Shown piece by piece: positions 12,366 to 21,962 of a stretch of 64,000 bases of DNA. The notes under the pieces are model-generated. The model saw only the letters and a list, made by a program, of their open reading frames with translations. It did no database searches and was not told the origin of the DNA. Every line of letters begins with the position of its first letter. Position 1 is the first letter of the stretch. The stretch is from Platanthera guangdongensis (Eukaryota > Streptophyta > Magnoliopsida > Asparagales > Orchidaceae). The stretch covers positions 115,006,440 to 115,070,439 of the forward strand of contig CM077147.1 of assembly GCA_039583875.1 (NCBI GenBank), written 5' to 3'. The translations under genes were made by a program, and so were the position numbers.

Positions 12366-12839
12366 TGTAACGCCCCCGATTTTTTTCGATGATTTTATTT
12401 GTTTGGACAACGTCAAATTTATGATGTCGTGGCGTTACTTTTAACGCCGAGTGTTGGATTTGAGTAGTTTTGGACGTGCTCGTCCAGTTTCGTCGTAACC
12501 CGAGCATTTTTGGAGTCTCGGCGCGCGATCGAAGTTTTGGGTTTTGTTTATGTTTGTCATAATCTTTGAAAAAAATTTATATCTCGAGAATAGCTCATCG
12601 GATTCTGGTTTTGACTTCATCGTTGTATTCGTAGCGTCAGTGTTTTCCTACGGTGCGAGTTACGTTTAATTTGGCGCGTTGAACCTCTGTTTGGATCTCA
12701 TAATTCCATGTTCAACTATCTGAACATGACAATTTCTATATTAATGCCTGAGCTTGTTTTGATTCTCGGGAAGCCCTCCTGAAGGTGTGGGTTTTCGTCG
12801 AACCCAACGTTATTTCGTTTCTTTTCTAGGCGTTGTTCA

Positions 12840-13325
12840 GAGTTCGACGATCGTCGAGCGGAGCTCGACGATTGTGTTTCTTTTTCTAGCATTGTTCGGA
12901 GCTCAACGATCGTCGAGCGGAGCTCAACGATTGTGTTTCTTTTTCTGGCGCTGTTCGGAGTTCGACGATCGTCGAACGGAGCTCGACGATAGTTTTTATT
13001 TTTCTTGGTGTTGTTCGGAGTTCGACGATCGTCGGGCGGAGCCCGACGATTGTGTTTCTTTTCTTGGCATTTTTTTGGAGGTCGACGATCGGCGATTGTA
13101 GTTTTTTTCTGGGTGCTGTTTGGAGCTTGACGATCATCGAGCGGAGCTCGACGATTATCATGCTGAGCTCGACGAAGCGTCGAGCGGAGCTTGCTGTAGC
13201 TCTAGCGATCTTCGAATTGTGTTCGACGATCAGGCCTGCGTTCTGCGTTCGACAATTTTTCGAACAGATTTCGTCGAGTGGAGTTTTTCCTTTTGTTCGA
13301 TGAACGTCGAGCTGAGCTCGACCAA
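12840..13325. repeat. TCGACGATCGTCGA tandem array (about 60-bp unit) in A 5' LTR
   Basis: Palindrome-bearing units recur near 12844, 12903, 12961, 13021, 13082 and 13130. The 14-bp perfect palindrome TCGACGATCGTCGA is followed by GCGGAGCTCGACGATTGTG and a T-rich spacer. It lies in U3 upstream of the TATA box. Confidence 0.9.
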
Positions 13326-13349
13326 GAATCGAACGGAGTTGTCTTCCAT

Positions 13350-13655
13350 TAGCACTCGAGTAATTTTTCCTCCCTTGTACTCGAGTAGTTACCCCTTGGT
13401 GTACTCGAGTAAGTGCCCTTATACTCGAGTAGTTCCCCCTTGTTGTACTCGAGTAAGTGCCCTTGTACTCGAGTAGTTCCCCCTTACTGTACTCGAGTAA
13501 TTGCCTTGTACTCGAGTAGTTCCCCCTTGCTGTACTCGAGTAAGTGCCCTTGTACTCGAGTAGTTCCCCCTTACTGTACTCGAGTAAGTGCCCTTGTACT
13601 CGAGTTATCCTCGTACAGTACTCGAGTATGTGCCTTAGTGCTAGAGTAATACTCG
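13350..13655. repeat. CTCGAG tandem array (about 44-bp unit) in A 5' LTR
   Basis: Repeated TGTACTCGAGTAAGTGCCC and TTGTACTCGAGTAGTTCCCC half-units, each with CTCGAG. The array ends about 115 bp before the TATA box. Confidence 0.9.
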
Positions 13656-13768
13656 TGAAGTACTCGTGTAATTCCCTTACTACTCGAGTCATCCTTTCCT
13701 TCTATCTCGAGAAAACCGGTTCAGCTGAACCCAATTTATTTGTTTGTTCTTCCTGTTATCACCTTTAG

Positions 13769-13776
13769 TATAAATA
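13769..13776 (+). promoter_or_regulatory. TATA box of A 5' LTR
   Basis: TATAAATA in the context TTTAGTATAAATACC, just downstream of the palindromic arrays. It is conserved in the 3' LTR at 38072-38079. This is the probable LTR promoter. Confidence 0.65.
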
Positions 13777-14622
13777 CCTTCTTCATCTTCTCCGATTCTT
13801 TTTTTCCTCCCGATCCAGAGCGGCGTGAGCGAGAAAGAGGTTGTCCGTCCTAATTTCTTCCGGTGGCCGTTGACGGTGCTCCGTTGCTCGAATTCGCAAA
13901 CCGATTATAGATCCAGTAAGCCCTCGCCGAGAGCTACGCCATCGTGGTAATTTCTTCCCCATTTCTTGAGATTTCTTGTTAGGGTTTTTCGGCCCTAACC
14001 CCCTTTTCGACCATTTTTGTCTAGATCTCAACTCCTCCAGCAGCCTTTTGACCCAATCTTCGACGTGGAGCGATTCAGAGGACTTTTCCAATAAAACCAA
14101 GGCAAGTGGTGGTTTCCCCTCGTTTCTCTTTGTCCGATCTGATGGTAATGACTATACTTTCATGTTCTTTAAATTTTCTGCGCTTATTATTCCAAATCAT
14201 TGTTATGATTAATCGTTTCAACAATCCTTTGTTGTTGTAAGGTTTTGTCTTGAAAAGCCCGATCTTGTCTGGTTTTGCTTAATTGTTCCTGTTGTGTCTT
14301 AATGATGTCTATGTATACCTTAGCTTTCGCTATTAAACGCGTTAGAATTTATCTAGGACTGTAAGTTGCTCCTAGAGGTTAATCAACCACGTCTTAAGTT
14401 CGTTAATGTCAACTAGAATCTATCGAGCCAAAATCTTGAGATATTTGTGTTGTGGTTTCTTTGGGTTTCTTGAATGCGGGAGTTAGTGGACGATTCCACC
14501 TCCGCAGTGTTTGTTACCTTCATTAGTGCCCTGTGGAAGTTTACCTGGTTTTTGGATGTCTGCAGTGTATAGTGGAGAGTATGAGACTCCCTCGTAGTTA
14601 GACGGATTATATATCCGTTTTG

Positions 14623-14715
14623 TTTTTGGGTGGTGTGTCCAAGAGTGATCAGCTCGCCCGTGTTTTTGGGTGGTGTGTCCAAGAGTGACCACTTCGCCCG
14701 TGTTTTTGGGTAGAG
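14623..14715 (+). repeat. Short minisatellite in A 5' LTR only
   Basis: TTTTTGGGTGGTGTGTCC AAGAGTGA-type units repeat with CGCCCGTG spacers, about 2.5 copies of a 38-bp unit. In the 3' LTR the sequence passes directly from GTGGAAG to TCTACCACAGG at about 38840. The roughly 180-bp length difference between the LTRs lies here. Confidence 0.75.
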
Positions 14716-15583
14716 TCGACCACAGGTGCCTAATAAAGGTTTAGTATTTTCTTTCTGCTGAAATATTCATGTAGTCACCTTATATCCTTGTGCGTCTGGT
14801 GTACCCTTGTGGAACGTGACAAATCACGTAGGATTTCTTTTCCTGCTGATGCCCTGTTTTCTTTTGTACTTTACTTCAGTGTTTTTGGTCTTGGGTTGGT
14901 ACCCTTGTTGACCTTTGCTTATTTTGGCTTATTACTTTTCCTGCCACCATTTGTACCTTCTTGCTGAGGTATTTTGTCTTTGGAATGTCTCAGGTTCAGA
15001 GCAGTAGCAATTAGCAGTGCTGGTTTTGGAGTTTTCTCGGCGGCAGTGTTGGCCGTGGTTGTTGCCTCGTCTTAGCGAGGTAGTTTATTGTTTGTTTGGT
15101 TTTAATAGTTCAGACATACTTTTGTTCGTGGGTTCGTGTCAGTTTGTTGGCGCCCACTGAATTGTTAGTTGTTTAATACTTGCTAGCTGCTCATTTCTTT
15201 AAATGTGGATGTGGATTACTTGTTCTCTGGGAGGATTTATGCTAGGAATGCATGTTAGGTATTTTCAACTATAAAATCTACTACCATTCCTTCATGCAAT
15301 GCATACTTTGAAACTCTAACTCGTTATTTTTAGCGACCGCAAAAGCTATCTTTCCTACTATAATAAATTTAGAGTCTTGCATAGCATGAGTTATACTTTG
15401 GGGACGTTTTGTTTTTACTCATGTAGGACGTTTTGAGATAAACTAAACAAGTATTTTACCGCAGCGTATAATTATATTTTGATTCGTGGACTAGATGAGC
15501 CACTAAGCCGAGGGATACGGCTAACTATTGCACTTAACTAATTTTTTTCCTTAAATTTACTCAAAGAATCTTTCTTCATGATT

Positions 15584-15588
15584 AGTTT
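15584..15588. repeat. Target-site duplication of element B, left copy
   Basis: AGTTT at 15584-15588 and again at 31103-31107. The 3' LTR of A has a single AGTTT at the equivalent place near 39709, which confirms the empty site. Confidence 0.93.
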
Positions 15589-16343
15589 TGTTGATGCACG
15601 AAAACACAAGGGGGGGGGGTCAAGCACCACCAGCTAACGGTTCGAACACCGGGGAATAGGGAGACTGCGAGTAGTGATCTACTAAGCGGATGAGGGCAGG
15701 AAGAAAAGCAGGGCCGTGAACCACGGCAACAACAGACTTCGCCCGTCGCGGCCTGAATGCCTCTCTTGCGACGGGCTTTCCCTTGATTGAAGAAGGATTG
15801 GGTTACAAGTCAAAGGAAAAGGTTGACAAGAGCAGAGCGAGGGGGAGTCCGCAAGGCACAAAATTCGAGTCCACAGCCTGTAACAAGTAGGCTCCTGGGT
15901 CCGAGTCAGCGTGCCTTGGGTGCACCACCTCCCCCCTATTTATAGGATAGGGGGCCTGCCCAAACGGGCAGGGCTAAAATAACCGGATGCCCGGGGTACA
16001 GGAGAACCGGGCAGCGGTGACGGGAAGCAAAAAGAAAGAACACGCCAGTCCGTGCAGAAGGGGCGGACTGGGCTCGCGGACTAGAGCTTCCACTGCAGCT
16101 GGGTGCGATCCTGCTGGAGGGCGGTGGCCTGGGCGGACGAGACACTGCATCCGCCTCAGTAGAGAATCACACCCCAAGTCCTAGCGGACTGAGCGGACGG
16201 GGTATTGCGTCCGCTGCTGGGGTACCACCCTTGGTTTCCGATTAGTGGCCTTGCCAGACTGGGCAGACTGATAAATCGCGTCCGCGCCTGTTGAAAGGGG
16301 GGCTTTGGAATCTTGCAGGATGTTGCGGACTGAGGGGTTAACA
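15589..16343 (-). repeat. 3' LTR of B (left copy)
   Basis: The plus strand runs TGTTGATGCACG to GGGGTTAACA. It matches 30350-31102 over its length: in the first 110 bases I see three substitutions and a G-run length change. On the minus strand TATAAATA lies at 15944-15937 within CCTATAAATAGG. GCGGAC/GTCCGC words are frequent. Confidence 0.92.
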
Positions 16344-16432
16344 TAATCCCCGCACATTTTTGAGTTTCCAGAAAACTTCGAAAATGTTTTCTTAACCGCC
16401 GAGTCTGCACGCCTCGAAAATGCCGCCAACGC

Positions 16433-16440
16433 TATAAATA
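16433..16440 (+). promoter_or_regulatory. TATA box of first antisense gene in B
   Basis: TATAAATA in CGCTATAAATATCGC, on the strand opposite to gag-pol and 85 bp before the first good ATG (16525). It lies outside the LTR, so it is a separate promoter candidate for the antisense gene. Confidence 0.5.
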
Positions 16441-16524
16441 TCGCTGGAGGCCCTGGAACTGTTGAGAATCTCGATCGACACGGGGCGCTACTCACCACTT
16501 GCGGTCTCCACTTTCCAGTCCGGC

Positions 16525-18501
16525 ATGGCAAGGCTTGGAGCTTTCTTCTCTAGTCTCACTGCAAAAGGCGATCCAGAACTGTCAACGCCTATGAAGACCA
16601 AGAAGATAGCAAAGAGGTCGACAAAAAAGGATCTTGTCTGCCCCACATTAGAGAGTTCCCACAGCCAGAAGCCTGCGGAGAAAGCAGTCCGCCGTGCCGA
16701 CACTTCTGCTCGCGAAGATGCCACAGTCGACGTCGAACCATTGAGAAGTGAGAAGATGGTGACCTTGTCGGACTCTGCCCCTTCTCAGAAAACCGCAACC
16801 TCGACGGACACCGTTGGCGAACACACTGAGGCTGACATATCTTCTCCCAATGCCAAGGTGCCTATCGTTAACTTGGAAGAAGAAGATAGGCGGATTGAGG
16901 AAGAGGACGACGCGCCCTCAAAAGAATTGACTGCTGTGAATCTTGAGCCTGTCCGTGAAAACCAGCCTGATTTAGGGGGGTCCGCTGCGGATTCTGCCGA
17001 GAAGACTGCTAAAAGGAAGAAGAGGAAGAGGGACGGGGCGACCGTCGCCGAGCGGGTTGAAAAGAAACTGCGCGCAATGAAGGAAAAGAACGTCTCCAAG
17101 CGGACTGGGGATGCAGACTTACAGCACAGACCGCGCGACAAAGAAGTTCCTGATAGCGATCTGGTTACACCGGAGGCCCAAATCCAGGAAGATAATTCCC
17201 TCTCCACGGTCAGTTTATCCACGGATGAGATAATTGATTCCATAGACGTCGATCGACTTGATTTAATCAACGAATCCTTGCTGGTTGTACTGCAGCAATC
17301 TGAGGCGGAGGCTACTGGGAAAAAGGGTGACGAACTCCCTTCCTCGTCCACTGCGGAGGAAGAGGAGAGAGATAGGCTGAAGGAAAAGATAGAGGAGCAG
17401 AAGAAACAAATTGTTGCTCATGTTGCTACGGTGGGGGAGGCCTCGAAGCAGGTCGCGGCGGATAAAGCCGCTGAGGATTTGCGGATTGCTGCGGAGCTGA
17501 TGCGGTCAGGTAAACTTCAACCGGCGCCTAAATACTTTAAGCGTCAGTGGCTTTACAGGTCGCCGCCGCGGACGTCGAGACCAATCAAAATCATCACTGA
17601 GACGGACGATATTGTGGTTTCAACAAGTTTGGCTGCTGAGAAGAGAGCGAAGGTTCATCTTGAATGGAGGAAGCGGTTAAGCGCCTTTGACCCAGAGCGG
17701 GCAAGGCGGCCAATCATCTTCGATAGTCGACAACTCGCTGCTGCTATGTTTCAAAGTGATATTTCATCCTTTCTTTGCGTCCTCCGCGAGCTGCCTTTGA
17801 AGGTGGAGTTGACTTTGTTTGTTGCAGGTAGAAGGTCTCCGCCGGGCTCCATCGAGAGTGGTGAGTTCATGGCCACACCAATTACTGGTGCTGACGCGGT
17901 CTCACACGTGGAATCCGCGGCGGACGAGCCGCCCAGCCTGAATATGATTAAAGAGTTAGAAAATAAATTTCAAGCTGAATTGCATTGTGTTAAAGCAGAG
18001 CTAGAGAAGGCAGAGGAGCGCGAGAGGGCGTCCGCGGCGCGTGAGAAAGAGTCCGCAGAGCGCGAAAAGGCCCTAAAAGACCAGATCTCCAGCATTTTGC
18101 GGACGCTAGAGAGGTCTGAAAGGGAGAAGAAGAGGCTTGCGGATGACGCCCGCTTCTATAAAAGCAAGCACTTGGCGTCGGTGCGTGGAGAAAAAGGGAA
18201 GCGGGCTGCCGAGGTCACTGAGCAGAGGCCGCGAGTGTCAGATCGCGCTGCTCTAGAGATCGCCGTACCGGCAAGCGGTGCCCAACAATCTGCGGATGAG
18301 GAGCCGAGGCCGGCGACGGAGCCAATGGTCCTCCTCAGTCGGGTAGATCGGGAAGCTGCTCACATGCACCGGACCATAAATGTCATTCATCATCATCTCT
18401 GTCGTGTGTACAGCGAAATTCTTCAGATAAGCGTTCAAGCAGCTCATTTATGCAGAGACAGGGCAGAAAGGCCGGCGCGGACCGACAATAGGGACCGCTG
18501 A
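16525..18501 (+). CDS. Antisense ORF 1 of B: hydrophilic coiled-coil protein
   Basis: Open for 658 codons from ATG 16525. The frame is open further upstream, but a TATA box at 16433 would place transcription start near 16465, so I prefer this Met. I do not recognise a domain. The first 300 residues are highly charged, with basic runs such as KRKKRKR that could serve nuclear import. Residues about 470-590 are Glu/Lys/Arg-rich heptads likely to form a coiled coil (EKAEERERASAAREKESAER). It is antisense to the element it sits in, as described for additional ORFs of Tat elements. GTAAAC at 17511 and TTGTTGCAG ending 17827 could bound an in-frame 318-bp intron. Function is unknown. It may be the N-terminal or partner protein of the next gene. 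Confidence 0.6.
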   Translation: MARLGAFFSSLTAKGDPELSTPMKTKKIAKRSTKKDLVCPTLESSHSQKPAEKAVRRADTSAREDATVDVEPLRSEKMVTLSDSAPSQKTATSTDTVGEHTEADISSPNAKVPIVNLEEEDRRIEEEDDAPSKELTAVNLEPVRENQPDLGGSAADSAEKTAKRKKRKRDGATVAERVEKKLRAMKEKNVSKRTGDADLQHRPRDKEVPDSDLVTPEAQIQEDNSLSTVSLSTDEIIDSIDVDRLDLINESLLVVLQQSEAEATGKKGDELPSSSTAEEEERDRLKEKIEEQKKQIVAHVATVGEASKQVAADKAAEDLRIAAELMRSGKLQPAPKYFKRQWLYRSPPRTSRPIKIITETDDIVVSTSLAAEKRAKVHLEWRKRLSAFDPERARRPIIFDSRQLAAAMFQSDISSFLCVLRELPLKVELTLFVAGRRSPPGSIESGEFMATPITGADAVSHVESAADEPPSLNMIKELENKFQAELHCVKAELEKAEERERASAAREKESAEREKALKDQISSILRTLERSEREKKRLADDARFYKSKHLASVRGEKGKRAAEVTEQRPRVSDRAALEIAVPASGAQQSADEEPRPATEPMVLLSRVDREAAHMHRTINVIHHHLCRVYSEILQISVQAAHLCRDRAERPARTDNRDR

Positions 18502-18954
18502 GTCCGCAATGCCTTGAGCTTTTATTTGCTTAATTGTATAATTATTTGGATAATTGTGCTTCAAGCAATGCTGTGTTGTAAAATGAACTCTATTTGATCT
18601 GTGCGGACTCAGATTATATATCCGCAAATTATGTAGCTTAATCCTTGTGATGTGTCGAATTGCGCGGACTAATGTTGTGTCCGCTTCTCGATAATTAACC
18701 TGCAGGTGGGAAATACTGCAAACTAAGCGGACTGAAATTGTATCCGCTCCTTGTGACTTGCCGGGAGAAAAAGCGCAATCTGGGCGGACAACAAATTGTG
18801 TCTGCGACAACTTTTGCTTTGAATTTTCCTTGGCATGCGAATCTGTGTTTTTATCCGCGTTATTGCTTGGCAGTGCTTTTTAACTTTTGGCGGACTGTGC
18901 GGATTGGAATTGCGAGCTCGGCGGCCTGGTCAAAAAGCTGTCACACTCTTTAGC
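18502..18954. repeat. Regular GCGGA...TCCGC inverted-repeat array between antisense genes
   Basis: No gene. Four units start at 18603, 18664, 18727 and 18784. In each, GCGGA(C) is followed after 10-13 bases by (G)TCCGC or a one-base variant, so each unit can fold on itself, and the spacing is 57-63 bp. The same word family recurs in the LTRs and at 21355-21840. Confidence 0.7.
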
Positions 18955-18962
18955 TATAAATA
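18955..18962 (+). promoter_or_regulatory. TATA box of second antisense gene in B
   Basis: TATAAATA in AGCTATAAATAGGGCC, a strong plant TATA context, 71 bp before ATG 19026. It is the second independent TATA box on this strand within B. Confidence 0.55.
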
Positions 18963-19700
18963 GGGCCTTCTGCTTTCTCTTATGCAGGAAACAGCTGAAG
19001 TAAAAGGAACCATGCGACCTGCAAAATGGTGTCCGCGCGGACTGATGCTGCTGTCGCCTTCCATTCCGCGGACCACCGGAAATGCACATTGACAGAGGCC
19101 GACCTGGACGCCTTTGTCGAAAAGAAGATGGCGAGCTCGAATATCCTTGTCCGCCTTCCCGCCCATCAAGAAAGATAAACTTCTCAACAGCAACCCAGAT
19201 CGCCATCCCTGTGGACCATTTTGACAGCGGATTCAAGTTTTCGCTTCTCTGGGAACTTGCCGCCATCTTTGAGCACTATGGAATGGTGCCTGGCCAGCTT
19301 GCGCCGAATACACTCGCTGCGATCTGCAGCTTTATCTCCTATTTGCGATCTGAAAAGATCGCTTTTTCAATGAATGTCTTCCGCAAAATATTCTTTGTCC
19401 GCTCCATTACTGCTTCCGGAGGCCGCCCCTACAAGGGGGTCATATACTTCTACTGCAGGGGAATGAAGGTTGTGGGTCTTCCCAACAAGATCCATAACTG
19501 GACCTCTAGGTTCCTGAACTTTGAGGGCGACCTAGGGTTCGCGCACACCTATCCGCAGGTGCGCGCAGACTCCGCCTTCAAAAGCGTGCAACTGGATGAC
19601 ATAGAGTTCGCCATTGTCGAGTTCTTGGCCAACGCCAGGCTCGACATCTAGCACTATATTCCGCTGCTGGCGAGCTTAGCGGACGTCATGCCCGAAGAGA

Positions 19701-19769
19701 GTAAGTAGCTTCCGAACTCAGCTTTTGCATCCGCCGCGACCTTGGTGTTTAACCCATTTGTTTTTGCAG
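19701..19769 (+). other. Predicted intron 1 of antisense gene 2
   Basis: Donor GAGA|GTAAGT, acceptor TTTTTGCAG|CG, 69 bp, phase 1. It joins two frames that match only if this segment is removed. Confidence 0.65.
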
Positions 19770-20290
19770 CGACCTTGGCGGTACCCTCTAACTTGCCGCA
19801 GACGCCCAGTGGCTTCATCCCTACACAGAATGAAAAGAAAGAAGCAGTCGCAAGAAAGAGGAAGGAGGAAGGGGATCCCGCAGCGGATTACTCTTCCTCA
19901 GAAAGCTTCTCCATGAGTGGCTTCGGCATCAGCCAGAAGGACCTCAGGGGGAACCCTATGGTCCACTGGCACATCAAGAATAAACACGTCCGCTTATCCA
20001 CTGCGCTTCCTTCGTGGAAGAGTCCGCGGATAACACGCCACGCCCATATCGCGATCTCCGCTCTTTACGGAAAGCGCAACCTGAGCGACCTTAAGAAGGT
20101 GCCCGCCGCCAACCTCCCTCTGCTAGCCTCTCAGGCCGCTGTGAACAGCATGGTGACAAACCACTATGTTGCCACTCTGTCCAGACACCTGTTGAGGCAG
20201 AACAAACAACTTCAAAAGGATAATAAAGCGCTAAAGGAAAGGAATGTGCGGTTGGGAAAAAGGGTTGCTCAGCAAAGAGAAGAGCTTGGG

Positions 20291-20364
20291 GTGAGTTGAA
20301 TTCGCAGCGGCTTTAATTTTCTATCCGCCGCGATCTGCCTGACGTTTGCTTTTGTTTTGCGTAG
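20291..20364 (+). other. Predicted intron 2 of antisense gene 2
   Basis: Donor GGG|GTGAGT, acceptor TTTTGCGTAG|GTC, 74 bp, phase 0. The exon 2 frame meets a stop (TGA at 20297) if it is retained. Confidence 0.65.
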
Positions 20365-20573
20365 GTCGCCTATGACTTGGAAAACAACAACTTCCAGTCG
20401 GTCATGCTCCCTTTTGTAAAGGAGACCGTCGAGGTCGCTATTGAGCGACTTGTCCGCGACGGCTTCATAAAGGAGGGAGTGGACGGCGTCCCTTTTTTAG
20501 AGATCTTCCCTGAGCTGGCTCCTTAGGTCGCGGCGATGGAGAGGGCTAAAAAAGGAAAGGACATCATTGAGGA

Positions 20574-20640
20574 AGGTGAAGAAGAGGAAGAAGAAGACGA
20601 AGAAGAAGAAGAAGAAGTTGAAGAAGAAGACGGAGGGAAG
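20574..20640 (+). repeat. GAA/GAG trinucleotide run in exon 3
   Basis: Imperfect (GAA/GAG)n encoding a Glu/Asp-rich tract in the C-terminal tail of antisense gene 2. Confidence 0.8.
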
Positions 20641-20877
20641 GGCGAAGGGCAAAGTGTCAAGGAAGATAATGCTGCCTCAAGCCAACGAGTAGAGGAACTG
20701 TCCGCTGAGTCCGACATTTTTGCATCTTCCTCTACTACCGGGAGCTCGCATAGCGGGTCCGCCTCGAGTACAGGATTGGATAGCAGCGGGAGCGGCTCCG
20801 GGGGCTACTCTCCAGAAGTTGACATTGTTGGTGACAGCCCTGCACCTCCAGAGAAGAAACAAAGGACTACAGATTGA

Positions 20878-21354
20878 TCAATGTATTTTTATCTTTTTTG
20901 GTTTTTGTAAAAGTGGCGGATGCAAGATTGCAGTCCGCCGAACATATAGAATGATGTAAACAATTTTTGATGAAATAGAAAAAGGATATTTTTGGCATGT
21001 GTGCTTTCTGCAATGTTCTTTTTCCACGCTCACGGCACCGACACTTAGCAGTCCGCGCGTCACGTTGATACGTTTGAGCTTTTTATCTTGCTGATTAAAG
21101 AATACTATTGTCCGTCGTCGGAATAAGAAGAAATTGTCAGGCGGACTCTGTTGAGTGTCAATTGCAGTCCGCACGACACCATTTATAACGAACCTTTGCT
21201 GATGAGAGAATCCAACTTATTAACCCATTCAACATTCGCCTTAAAAATGACAAGAATAGCCAGCTGATAACAATGTCAAGCGGTACTTCATTTTCTAGTA
21301 GAGTCCGCATTTCTCTTTATTAACTTATCAAATTGTAACATATGAATACCATTC
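20878..21354. other. B non-coding segment after antisense gene 2
   Basis: No coding potential I trust. It holds the likely 3' UTR of the antisense gene (AT-rich to about 20990) and scattered GCGGACT / AGTCCGC pairs, for example 21141-21173. Confidence 0.5.
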
Positions 21355-21962
21355 GGCGGACTGAGCGAACACAGAAAACCAACCCGCTCATTATTGAAAT
21401 GATCTATATAGCTAATAGTTTCAAGAAAACTGTCGGACTGAGCGGATACAGAAAACCAGTCCGCCAAAGATAGAATCTATAAAATCATTCCAAGGAAACT
21501 GGCGGACTGCGCGGATAGATAAGACCAGTCCGCCAAAGATAGAAATGACCCATGGCGATAAAGAAAACCAATCCGCTCATAATACAAGAAATGATTTATA
21601 GCTTGCGACCAGGTGGGCAGGTGAGCCGGAGCGGCATACTTTCCTCACCGGGTTACATGCTATAAAATCAACCCAAGCTGGCGGACTGAGCGGACACAGA
21701 AAACCAATCCGCCCTCAATAGAAGAAATGACCTATAGCTTGCGACCAGGTGGGCAGGTGAGTCGGAGCGGCATACTTTCCTCACCGGGCTTCAAGCTATA
21801 ACGCCAACCAAAATAGGCGGACTGAGCGGATAGAGAAAACCAATTCGCTCACAATTCCCTGCGAAGAGCAAAATGCTCACTTGGTGGAACGGTTCCCTGC
21901 CCTCTTGCCTGGAGTACAGTCTAAGCTATGGGTCTCCTGCAGGCACTGCTTGAGGGTACCAT
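21355..21962. repeat. B tandem repeats: GCGGACTGAGCGGA units and a 134-bp duplication
   Basis: Units starting GGCGGACTGAGCGGA and ending CAGTCCGCCAAAGATAG recur at about 21355, 21433, 21500, 21680 and 21816. A segment beginning TATAGCTTGCGACCAGGTGG is present twice (from about 21597 and 21731). Such tandem repeats are common in the 3' region of Tat elements. The last 120 bases before 21963 show no pattern. Confidence 0.75.

Larger units (their letters stand above)
12366..15588 (+). repeat. 5' LTR of A, first part (interrupted by B)
   Basis: Starts TGTAACGCCCCCGA. It carries the two palindromic arrays (12840-13320, 13350-13650), a TATA box at 13769, and a short minisatellite at 14623-14715 that is missing from the 3' LTR. 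It breaks at 15588 after AGTTT, where B begins, and resumes at 31108. The two parts total about 3.33 kb. Confidence 0.92.
19026..20877 (+). pseudogene. Antisense gene 2 of B: Transposase_28-like protein, three exons, decayed
   Basis: Exon 1 runs from ATG 19026 (LTEADLDAFVEKKM) with a frameshift near 19165 into the frame carrying FKFSLLWELAAIFEHYGM and FVRSITASGGRPYKG, up to 19700. Intron 1 is 19701-19769 (GTAAGT..TTTGCAG), exon 2 is 19770-20290, intron 2 is 20291-20364 (GTGAGT..TTGCGTAG), and exon 3 starts at 20365. Phases match at both junctions (1+2, then 0). In-frame TAG codons at 19649 and 20524 break the frame. After the second, an acidic Glu-rich tail runs to 20877. The exon 1 block resembles the plant family called putative gypsy-type transposon (Pfam Transposase_28), whose biochemical role is unknown. 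The gene is antisense to gag-pol. Confidence 0.6.

Noticed and set aside
16785..17351. 188-residue minus-strand ORF opposite antisense ORF 1
   Set aside because: Ser-rich mirror of a Glu/Lys-rich coding strand; no motif. Treated as a shadow.
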